DNA of 5,586 nt, taken from contig JADFRB010000158.1 of assembly GCA_022561525.1 (NCBI GenBank), positions 1-5,586 of the forward strand. Reading direction: 5' to 3'. The notes beneath the pieces were generated by a model. The model did no database searches. It was not told where the DNA came from and saw only the letters and a list, made by a program, of their open reading frames with translations. Every line of letters begins with the position of its first letter. Position 1 is the stretch's first letter. The DNA comes from Nitrospinota bacterium. Lineage in GTDB: Bacteria; Nitrospirota; Nitrospiria; Nitrospirales; UBA8639. Below are positions 1 to 5,034 of this stretch, piece after piece. The position numbers and the translations under genes are program-made.

Positions 1-58
1 GGGTTGCAAGGAACGCGCGTCTACAGAGTCGTCCTGAGTCACGCACCCATATGATGTC

Positions 59-87
59 TTGACACCTCCCGGGGAGGGTCGTAAGAT
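59..87 (+). promoter_or_regulatory. Sigma-70-type promoter of the nfeD-slipin-ktrA unit
   Basis: A perfect -35 hexamer TTGACA (59-64) is followed after 17 nt by TAAGAT (82-87), a 4/6 match to the -10 consensus. Transcription would start near 94, just ahead of the Shine-Dalgarno sequence at 97-102. The geometry is ideal, but the -10 box is only moderate and nothing here proves use. It is the only good promoter I see ahead of nfeD, slipin and ktrA. Confidence 0.6.
65..77. promoter_or_regulatory. GC-rich dyad inside the promoter spacer, possible operator
   Basis: CCTCCC (65-70) and GGGAGG (72-77) form a perfect 6-bp inverted repeat around a single G. It lies wholly between the -35 and -10 boxes. 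The spacing is too tight for a good RNA hairpin, and the site lies upstream of the likely transcript start. A protein-binding site for a repressor or spacer-distorting activator is therefore the more natural reading. This is inference, and chance in a GC-rich patch is possible. Confidence 0.3.
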
Positions 88-96
88 CATTTCTCT

Positions 97-323
97 AGGA
101 GGTTTTTCTCATATTGACTGTATGCCTTTTTCAGGCTATCCGCGGTCCGTTACTTAGGGTTCGCGCAAGAATAACTTCCCATGTTTGGGTGCTGAGACAC
201 CTGTCTGGCAAGGCGGGAGGACTGCGCATACTCCTGTATGGAAAGGACGAGCAACGCCGCCAGACGGGATGGATCGACGCCCAAACATGGGAAGTTATTC
301 TTGTGCGAACCCTTAACCAAAAC
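97..323 (+). other. In-frame leader: strong SD, TTG start, and repeat-derived codons before nfeD
   Basis: AGGAGG (97-102) sits 11 nt before a TTG at 114. The frame from that TTG runs open for 70 codons straight into the nfeD methionine at 324. Most of these codons lie in the palindromic repeat. The 324 ATG itself has no recognisable Shine-Dalgarno sequence. Two readings are possible. Either translation begins at 114 and NfeD carries a 70-residue N-terminal extension that buries its signal peptide, giving 510 aa, or the leader is untranslated and NfeD is 440 aa. Family length and the position of the signal peptide favour 324; the ribosome-binding signal favours 114. Confidence 0.5.
154..315. 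repeat. Palindromic repeat with 36-bp inverted arms (MITE/REP-like)
   Basis: Bases 156-191 are the reverse complement of 278-313 at 34 of 36 positions, with an 86-nt centre. Both differences (G165/T304 and T190/G279) become G-U pairs in a + strand transcript, so the RNA stem would have no break. The centre adds further pairing: CCTGTCTGGC (200-209) with GCCAGACGGG (259-268), GGCG (212-215) with CGCC (255-258), and an apical hairpin CATAC-TCCT-GTATG (227-240). TTA at 154-156 and 313-315 flanks the structure and could be a 3-bp target duplication. The element plus one TTA is 159 nt, a multiple of three, so it keeps the reading frame. No transposase is present, so if mobile it would be moved in trans. 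Confidence 0.8.
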
Positions 324-1646
324 ATGGGAACTCCTTATCCACGTGCCCTGATCCGCGCATTCTTTCTGGGGTTTCTTTTCTTCCTGTTCACTTCCAACTT
401 GGCTTTTTCTCAGCCTGGGCCCATCATCACTGCAACATACGAAGGCATTATTAATCCTGTTGCCGCTGAATATCTTCACGAAGCCATTCGCTATGCTGAG
501 GAACAGCGGGCTCAACTCCTCGTGTTCCAGCTAGATACTCCCGGCGGCCTCGATACATCCATGCGCGACATGATTAAAGACATGGCCGGATCTCAGATTC
601 CTATCGTGGTGTTTGTGTCTCCAACTGGCGGACGTGCAGCTTCAGCGGGAGTGTTTCTCACCCTGGCGGCGCATATTGCGGCCATGGCTCCAGGGACCAA
701 CATCGGAGCCGCCCACCCGGTCGCCATGGGTGGGGGCGAAATGGACGACGTGATGAAGGAAAAAGTGGAAAATGACTCCGCGGCCTATATTCGATCCATT
801 GCCGAGCGGCACGGACGGAATACCGAATGGGCGGAGGATGCCGTACGAAAAAGTGTGTCGGCTCCGGCTACGCAGGCGAAGGAGCTGGGGTTGATTGACC
901 TGATCGCTCAGGATCTCGATGACTTACTGGCACAGCTTGACGGGTGGGACGTACAGATGGGGGCACAGACGGTCACCCTTGAAACGACAAATGCCGCGAG
1001 ACAATCCTTTCCCATGAATTGGCGGTTACAAGCCCTTCAGGTGATCAGCAATCCGAATATCGCGTACGTGCTGATGACCATTGGCACGATCGGATTGATT
1101 GCGGAAATGTATAATCCCGGCGCGATTTTACCTGGCGTGGTGGGCGTGATTAGTCTGATCCTCGCGTTTTATTCGCTTCACTCACTTCCGGTCAACTATG
1201 CCGGGGTCTTGCTGTTTATCTTAGGAATTGTCATGTTGATGCTGGAAGTGACGGTCACCAGCTTCGGACTCCTGGCGATTGGCGGCGTAACGGCAATGAT
1301 CCTGGGCTCCGTCATGCTCATGAATCAGGATTTTCCGTTTTATCAAATTTCCTGGTCGGTGATTCTTCCGATGGTCGGGCTGGTACTTGGATTTACCTTC
1401 TTCGTTGTGAGATTTGGCGTGAAGGCCTTGCGAAGTCGCACCACCACGGGAAGCGAGGGGATGGTCGGGCTGATCGGCCTGGCTAAAACTAATCTTTCCC
1501 CCGACGGGAAAATTTTCGTCCATGGCGAATTGTGGAATGCGGTGAGTTCTGATTCAGTCTCAGCCGGTCAGGAAATTGAAGTGACACACATTGAAGGGCT
1601 CACACTCCACGTGAAACCCGTTCTGCCTCATAGAGAGGAACTCTGA
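324..1646 (+). CDS. nfeD: NfeD family membrane-bound ClpP-class serine protease
   Basis: Long-form NfeD (440 aa from this start), a membrane protease that in Pyrococcus cleaves the C-terminal hydrophobic stretch of its stomatin partner. A signal peptide (about residues 1-29, ending SNLAFS) leads to a ClpP/crotonase-like domain (about 35-210). The nucleophile is Ser107 in GRAASAG, and the general base is Lys147, seven residues before [13 protein letters not shown]. These match the Ser97/Lys138 dyad of the Pyrococcus enzyme PH1510 in context and spacing. About five hydrophobic segments span 245-365, and a soluble OB-fold-like tail covers about 375-435. The ATG at 324 puts the signal peptide first and gives the usual family length, but it lacks a Shine-Dalgarno sequence; a TTG at 114 with a strong one would add 70 residues. 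The stop lies 1 nt before the slipin start, so the two are surely co-transcribed. Family assignment is firm, the start is not. Confidence 0.93.
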   Translation: MGTPYPRALIRAFFLGFLFFLFTSNLAFSQPGPIITATYEGIINPVAAEYLHEAIRYAEEQRAQLLVFQLDTPGGLDTSMRDMIKDMAGSQIPIVVFVSPTGGRAASAGVFLTLAAHIAAMAPGTNIGAAHPVAMGGGEMDDVMKEKVENDSAAYIRSIAERHGRNTEWAEDAVRKSVSAPATQAKELGLIDLIAQDLDDLLAQLDGWDVQMGAQTVTLETTNAARQSFPMNWRLQALQVISNPNIAYVLMTIGTIGLIAEMYNPGAILPGVVGVISLILAFYSLHSLPVNYAGVLLFILGIVMLMLEVTVTSFGLLAIGGVTAMILGSVMLMNQDFPFYQISWSVILPMVGLVLGFTFFVVRFGVKALRSRTTTGSEGMVGLIGLAKTNLSPDGKIFVHGELWNAVSSDSVSAGQEIEVTHIEGLTLHVKPVLPHREEL

Positions 1647-1647
1647 C

Positions 1648-2463
1648 ATGGGGACTCCGTTTAATCCAACCACGCTCTTGATCATTTTGATCGGATTGCT
1701 GATTTTCATTTCAAAAGGTATGTATGTCCCACGGGAGTATGAGCGAGCCGTGATTTTCCGGTTCGGACGTCTGGCCAGCGGCATTATCGGAAAGAACGGG
1801 CCCGGCATCATCATTATTATTCCGTTGATCGACAAATTGGTTCGGGTTGGTCTCAGAACCGTGACCATGGATGTCCCTCCACAGGATGTCATTACCAAAG
1901 ATAACGTCTCGGTGAAGGTCAACGCGGTGGTTTACTTCCGCGTGGTCAATGCCGAAAAAGCTATCGTCGATGTCGAAGATTTCTATTATGCCACATCCAT
2001 GATTGCCCAAACTACCCTGCGCAGCATACTGGGACAAAGCCAACTCGATGATTTACTTTCCAAACGCGATGAAATTAATGCCGACCTTCAGCGCATTATT
2101 GACCAAGCGACTGAGCCCTGGGGTATTAAAGTGACATCGGTTGAAGTCAAGAATGTTGATCTGCCGCAGGAAATGCAGCGGGCCATTGCGCGACAAGCCG
2201 AAGCCGAACGGGAACGCCGTTCGAAAGTTATTCACGCGGAAGGGGAGTTTCAGGCTTCCCAGCGATTATCGGATGCCGCCAATATTTTGAGCCGAAACCC
2301 CGCTGCCCTTCAATTGCGATACATCGAGACCATTATGAGCGTGGCCGGCGATAAAACCTCGACCATTATATTTCCCGTTCCCATTGACCTGATTTCCCTG
2401 TTCCTTCAAGGTGCCAAGACACCAGAGCCCCCAGCACCCACAGAGGAAACGCCCCACAGCTAA
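1648..2463 (+). CDS. Slipin / stomatin-like SPFH-domain membrane protein
   Basis: A 271-aa prokaryotic stomatin (slipin), a membrane scaffold that oligomerises on the inner membrane and is typically encoded beside nfeD. A single hydrophobic anchor lies at about residues 9-22. The SPFH domain follows: [16 protein letters not shown] (26-41), a GPGIIIIIP turn (51-59), and the strand [16 protein letters not shown] (71-86). An Ala/Glu/Arg-rich coiled coil (about 174-205, with [12 protein letters not shown]) is typical of the family. The C-terminal hydrophobic stretch [16 protein letters not shown] (237-252) corresponds to the region that NfeD protease cuts in the Pyrococcus pair, and a short Pro-rich tail ends the protein. 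GAGAGGAA (1633-1640) is a good Shine-Dalgarno sequence inside the end of nfeD. The 1-nt gap implies translational coupling. Length and domain order are normal; the exact client role is not known. Confidence 0.95.
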   Translation: MGTPFNPTTLLIILIGLLIFISKGMYVPREYERAVIFRFGRLASGIIGKNGPGIIIIIPLIDKLVRVGLRTVTMDVPPQDVITKDNVSVKVNAVVYFRVVNAEKAIVDVEDFYYATSMIAQTTLRSILGQSQLDDLLSKRDEINADLQRIIDQATEPWGIKVTSVEVKNVDLPQEMQRAIARQAEAERERRSKVIHAEGEFQASQRLSDAANILSRNPAALQLRYIETIMSVAGDKTSTIIFPVPIDLISLFLQGAKTPEPPAPTEETPHS

Positions 2464-2505
2464 TTTTCACAACCTGATGTCTAACCTTCACCATCAAGGA
2501 TTGCT

Positions 2506-3195
2506 ATGAAGCGCGTGTTTGCCGTCATTGGTTTAGGACGGTTTGGCTATAGCGTGGCTGAGTCGTTAGTGAAAAAAGGATGTGAAGTGCTAGCCATCGA
2601 TAGCGAAGAATCCAAAATTCAAGCCATCAGCGACATCGCAACATTTGCCGTTCAATGCGATGCCACGGATGAGCGCGCCCTGAAGGCAGTCAGCGCGCAA
2701 AATGTTGACGTGGCCGTTGTGAGCATCGGTGAAAACATTGAAGCCAGCATTCTGATCGTCCAAACACTGGCGGAAATGGGTGTGAAGTCCATCATTGCGA
2801 AGGCCGTGACGAATACGCATGGGAAAATTCTCAGCAACCTTGGCGTCTCGGAAGTGATCTACCCTGAACGCGATGCGGCGAATCGACTAGCACATCGCCT
2901 CATTTCCCCCAAGGTGTTGGAATACTTGGAACTTTCGCCAGGCTATAGCATTGAAGAAATTGTCGTACCGGATCGGTATTCCGGCTTAAGCATCGAAGAG
3001 GCGAAAATTCGAGAGGAACACAATCTCAATGTCATCGGCATCAAAAAACAGGTCAAGCGCATGGTCAAAGGCCGATTAATGAAAGAGGAATCGTTTAATT
3101 TTACCCCGTCTCCCAGTGACCTCATTGAAAAGGGAGACGTGCTGGTCATGATCGGGAAAGAACAGGACTTGGACCAATTCAGTAATGCCGAATAA
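2506..3195 (+). CDS. ktrA: KtrA/TrkA-type RCK regulatory subunit of a K+ uptake system
   Basis: A cytosolic gating ring subunit (229 aa) of a Ktr/Trk potassium transporter; KtrA of Bacillus is about 222 aa. The N-terminal RCK domain is a Rossmann fold with GLGRFG (9-14) and the acidic residue Asp32 closing the second strand (VLAIDSEE), which bind nucleotide. The segments VAVVSIGENIEASIL (69-83) and VIYPERD (117-123) closely follow Bacillus KtrA, and Glu121 falls where that family has its conserved glutamate. The C-terminal RCK_C domain spans about 140-229, ending SDLIEKGDVLVMIGKEQDL. A basic stretch (KQVKRMVKGRLMKEE, 181-195) looks longer than in Bacillus KtrA. AAGGA (2496-2500) precedes the ATG by 5 nt. 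The gap from the slipin gene is 42 nt with no terminator, so it is probably in the same operon. The membrane subunit KtrB is not in the window. Confidence 0.92.
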   Translation: MKRVFAVIGLGRFGYSVAESLVKKGCEVLAIDSEESKIQAISDIATFAVQCDATDERALKAVSAQNVDVAVVSIGENIEASILIVQTLAEMGVKSIIAKAVTNTHGKILSNLGVSEVIYPERDAANRLAHRLISPKVLEYLELSPGYSIEEIVVPDRYSGLSIEEAKIREEHNLNVIGIKKQVKRMVKGRLMKEESFNFTPSPSDLIEKGDVLVMIGKEQDLDQFSNAE

Positions 3196-3271
3196 GACTT
3201 TTCAGAGCCCTTTGTTTCCGATAGCGAGTTCCCTCCTCCCTATTTGTCCGGCCCCAACACTGGTAATTCAG

Positions 3272-3321
3272 AAGGTCGACCTTGCCTCAGGGTTCATGTT
3301 GTTCCTCTGAACGAAAGAACC
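3272..3321. other. Perfect 12-bp palindrome and nested hairpin in the spacer after ktrA
   Basis: AAGGTCGACCTT (3272-3283) is a perfect palindrome. Just downstream, GGTTC (3291-3295) pairs with GAACC (3317-3321), and inside it GTTC (3301-3304) pairs with GAAC (3309-3312) around a CTCT loop. No clean T-run follows, only AATTTT after a few bases, so a strong intrinsic terminator is not supported. The palindrome may be a protein site about 60-100 bp upstream of the next promoter. I see no gene in 3196-3403. Confidence 0.25.
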
Positions 3322-3343
3322 ACGAATTTTCCGAAATCAGAGA

Positions 3344-3373
3344 AAGACACAGGATCATGACTTTTGCTATACT
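3344..3373 (+). promoter_or_regulatory. Extended -10 promoter for the 112-aa gene
   Basis: TATACT (3368-3373) is a 5/6 match to the -10 box and is preceded by TG plus one base (3365-3367), the extended -10 signature. A weak -35, AAGACA (3344-3349), lies 18 nt upstream. An extended -10 can work with a poor -35. The start of transcription would be near 3380, giving a leader of only about 24 nt. Confidence 0.55.
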
Positions 3374-3376
3374 TAC

Positions 3377-3395
3377 CCCCCATTTAACGTGGGGG
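3377..3395 (+). promoter_or_regulatory. GC hairpin overlapping the ribosome-binding site
   Basis: CCCCCA (3377-3382) pairs perfectly with TGGGGG (3390-3395) around a 7-nt loop. The 3' arm contains the only candidate Shine-Dalgarno sequence (GGGGGA, 3391-3396) for the ATG at 3404. If the transcript starts far enough upstream, the stem would mask this site. If it starts at 3380 or later, part of the 5' arm is lost and the stem weakens. It could alternatively be a DNA operator at the start point. Confidence 0.35.
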
Positions 3396-3403
3396 AATTA
3401 GTC

Positions 3404-3742
3404 ATGACGCCAGCACCTGTGAAAATAATTCTGACCGACTTCCGACACGACCTTGAATCCTTTTATCAACGGTTACAACTCACCCCGCCTTATGACAGCG
3501 TCGAAAAAGCGTTGACCTGCCTCTCAACCCTGATGCAGACGAAAACTGCGGATGAACAGCAGCACATTGCCGATAATAAGATCAGTAAATGGAAGCTGTA
3601 CCAGATAGCCATAATTGATTCAGGGTTGTATAAAAAACATCGAGGCATCATTGCGGGTCTCCTTCGTTCACAAAACGCTACTGATATTCCTGAAGTCCAA
3701 CGCTACCTACAGGAACCTTTTATGGAGACCTTAAGGATTTGA
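3404..3742 (+). CDS. Small cytoplasmic protein of unknown function
   Basis: I do not recognise this 112-aa product. It has no signal peptide and no membrane segment, and it reads as mostly helical and charged, with no Cys pairs or nucleotide-binding motifs (a single Cys at 39). Visible landmarks are DFRHDLESFYQRL (12-24), ISKWKLYQIAIIDSGLYKKHRGIIAGLL (60-87, broken by the Gly at 74) and a tail PEVQRYLQEPFMETL (96-110). I chose the ATG at 3404 because GGGGGA lies 7 nt upstream. A GTG at 3389 would add five residues but has no ribosome-binding site and lies in the hairpin loop. It has its own extended -10 promoter, and AT-rich DNA separates it from lpxC, so it is probably a single-gene unit. 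The promoter and length suggest a real gene; function is unknown. Confidence 0.72.
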   Translation: MTPAPVKIILTDFRHDLESFYQRLQLTPPYDSVEKALTCLSTLMQTKTADEQQHIADNKISKWKLYQIAIIDSGLYKKHRGIIAGLLRSQNATDIPEVQRYLQEPFMETLRI

Positions 3743-3780
3743 GTATAAATTCTAAAGTGTGTTTTTTTAGCAACACAATA

Positions 3781-3808
3781 TTGATTTTTAACATCACACT
3801 AGTATAGT
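3781..3808 (+). promoter_or_regulatory. Candidate sigma-70 promoter upstream of lpxC
   Basis: TTGATT (3781-3786, 4/6) and TATAGT (3803-3808, 5/6) are 16 nt apart. The -10 overlaps a small dyad, CACTA-GTA-TAGTG (3797-3809). The region is so AT-rich that chance matches are expected, but lpxC is normally essential and would need a constitutive start point besides the sigma-54 site downstream. Confidence 0.35.
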
Positions 3809-3839
3809 GAAAATTTAAAATTCGCCTAAATTCAATTAG

Positions 3840-3862
3840 TTATGAAATTTAATTATTCATAA
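3840..3862. promoter_or_regulatory. 7-bp inverted repeat next to the sigma-54 site
   Basis: TTATGAA (3840-3846) and TTCATAA (3856-3862) form a perfect inverted repeat with a 9-nt spacer, ending 4 nt before the -24 element of the sigma-54 match. It would suit a dimeric regulator. It is closer to the promoter than sigma-54 enhancer sites usually are, so a repressor site is as likely. The AT-rich context makes chance possible. Confidence 0.3.
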
Positions 3863-3866
3863 ATAC

Positions 3867-3882
3867 TGGCCCGTGTTTTGCA
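3867..3882 (+). promoter_or_regulatory. Sigma-54 (RpoN) -24/-12 promoter of lpxC
   Basis: TGGCCCG-TGTT-TTGCA matches the sigma-54 consensus TGGCACG-N4-TTGCW at all positions but one (C for A in the -24 block). The GG (3868-3869) and GC (3880-3881) are separated by exactly 10 nt, as required. The flanking AATAC before and TAA after also agree with the wider consensus. Transcription would start near 3893, about 28 nt before the lpxC ATG. A TGT-N10-ACA motif (3760-3775) and an imperfect IHF-like site (3774-3786, minus strand) lie at plausible upstream distances, but both are low in information. Confidence 0.6.
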
Positions 3883-3920
3883 TAATATTAATGGACTCTT
3901 AAATTCCGACAAGAGGAGCT

Positions 3921-4865
3921 ATGCACGTGCAAAGGACTTTGAGACAGAATATTTCATTAGAGGGCATCGGTTTACATTCAGGGAAACCCTCCAAGGTGAC
4001 GCTGGCGCCCGCACCGGTGGACTCAGGGATCGTATTCAGGAGAAAGACCAACGGACACATTGAAACATGTCAAGCCTCCATTCGAAACCTTCGCCCCATG
4101 GAACTCTGTACAACCATTGGATCCAACGGCTTCCAAATTCAAACAACCGAACATGTTCTCTCCGCTCTTTGGGGAATGCATATCAACAATGCCTATATTG
4201 ATATCGATTCAGAAGAAGTCCCTGCCATGGATGGCAGTGCCGCACCATTTGTCGAGATGATCCATGCTGCAGGCATGGTTTCCCAGGAACGCCCACGGAC
4301 ATTCCTCAAAATCGTCAAACCCTTGCACGTGGGCGATCATCGCCGTGGGGTGTCTATTCTCCCATCGACTACCTCAAAAATTACCTACTCCATTGATTAC
4401 GATCACACCCTGATCCAACAACAGACATATGAGTACGAATGGTCGCCTAAAGCCTTCCAAGATAAAATTGCCGAAGCCAGGACGTTTGCCTTTTCACACG
4501 AAGTGGAAGCGTTATGGGCTAGGGGGCTTGGGCAAGGTGGATCACTGGATAACACTATCGTGTTTTCAGAATCAGGACTTCTCAATGACCAAGGACTTCG
4601 GTTCCCGGATGAATGTGTCCGACACAAAGTACTAGATCTTATTGGGGATTTGGCATTGTTGGGAGTTCCGGTCATCGGACATGTTTTTGCCGATCGTTCC
4701 GGACATTTTTTACATAATCAGTTGGTTCAAATGATTCTTGACAACCCTGATACCTGGATCCTCGTGGGGGCACAACACACGAAGTGGGCTGCCTTATCCA
4801 ACGGCTCTTTACATGGAAAGAAAACTCCCCACCCTGTCGCCCTTTCTGCTAACTCCGCTGCATGA
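3921..4865 (+). CDS. lpxC: UDP-3-O-acyl-N-acetylglucosamine deacetylase LpxC
   Basis: Zinc-dependent cytoplasmic deacetylase catalysing the committed step of lipid A synthesis. At 314 aa it is slightly longer than the E. coli enzyme (305 aa). All key positions are visible: TTEH with Glu77 (general base) and zinc ligand His78; the ARTF segment (186-189); RHKVLD with zinc ligands His235 and Asp239 and Lys236; and catalytic His262 in RSGHFLHN. The opening MHVQRTLRQN aligns without a gap to the E. coli start MIKQRTLKR, which supports the ATG at 3921. A GAGGAG Shine-Dalgarno sequence (3913-3918) is only 2 nt away, so a GTG at 3927 is a possible alternative start with better spacing. Other lpx genes are not adjacent in the window. 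The tail after about residue 296 (SLHGKKTPHPVALSANSAA) is probably disordered. Upstream lie a near-consensus sigma-54 promoter and a weaker sigma-70 candidate. Confidence 0.97.
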   Translation: MHVQRTLRQNISLEGIGLHSGKPSKVTLAPAPVDSGIVFRRKTNGHIETCQASIRNLRPMELCTTIGSNGFQIQTTEHVLSALWGMHINNAYIDIDSEEVPAMDGSAAPFVEMIHAAGMVSQERPRTFLKIVKPLHVGDHRRGVSILPSTTSKITYSIDYDHTLIQQQTYEYEWSPKAFQDKIAEARTFAFSHEVEALWARGLGQGGSLDNTIVFSESGLLNDQGLRFPDECVRHKVLDLIGDLALLGVPVIGHVFADRSGHFLHNQLVQMILDNPDTWILVGAQHTKWAALSNGSLHGKKTPHPVALSANSAA

Positions 4866-5034
4866 TCCGCTAATCAGGCAAGGCGCCCATCTTCCGCTTC
4901 TCAGTAATAGGTAGGCTACACCAAATTCAACTATTAAGAATTCCTCTTTTCTCGATTGCCTACATTTCAATACGACGAATCCAGTTACATTGCACGCAGA
5001 CTTGCCACATGTTAGGGTCCGAGCCGTGACAGAT
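4866..5034. other. Intergenic spacer with no convincing signal
   Basis: I find no intrinsic terminator for lpxC and no strong promoter for the next gene. GTAGGC (4911-4916) and GCCTAC (4958-4963) are inverted but 41 nt apart. TTGCAC (4990-4995) has a poor -10 partner, TAGGGT (5013-5018), at 17 nt. Neither is strong enough to call. Confidence 0.5.

Noticed and set aside
154..315. Palindrome as a CRISPR repeat, tRNA or riboswitch
   Set aside because: There is only one unit and no spacers, no cloverleaf with anticodon or TPsiC arm, and no aptamer consensus I recognise; the long near-perfect arms fit a palindromic repeat element better.
131..515. Minus-strand ORFs (131-325 and 150-515) opposite the start of nfeD
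   Set aside because: They arise because the palindromic repeat stays open on both strands. They show no ribosome-binding site or family resemblance and overlap the signal peptide region of nfeD.
3389..3403. GTG start five codons upstream of the 112-aa gene
   Set aside because: It has no Shine-Dalgarno sequence and lies in the loop and arm of the GC hairpin; the ATG at 3404 has GGGGGA at 7 nt.
3757..3776. T-run near 3762-3768 as a terminator for the 112-aa gene
   Set aside because: No stable stem precedes the T-run; the only pairing (GTGT with ACAC) encloses it, which is not intrinsic terminator geometry.
3878..4063. Overlapping + strand ORF of 61 codons at the start of lpxC
   Set aside because: It runs through the sigma-54 site and then in another frame of lpxC, whose reading frame is certain from its zinc-ligand motifs.
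4403..4675. Minus-strand ORF of 90 codons inside lpxC
   Set aside because: A shadow frame opposite the catalytic core of lpxC; no start signals or recognisable protein features.
4911..4963. GTAGGC/GCCTAC inverted repeat after lpxC as a terminator
   Set aside because: Six base pairs with a 41-nt loop and no T-run; likely chance.
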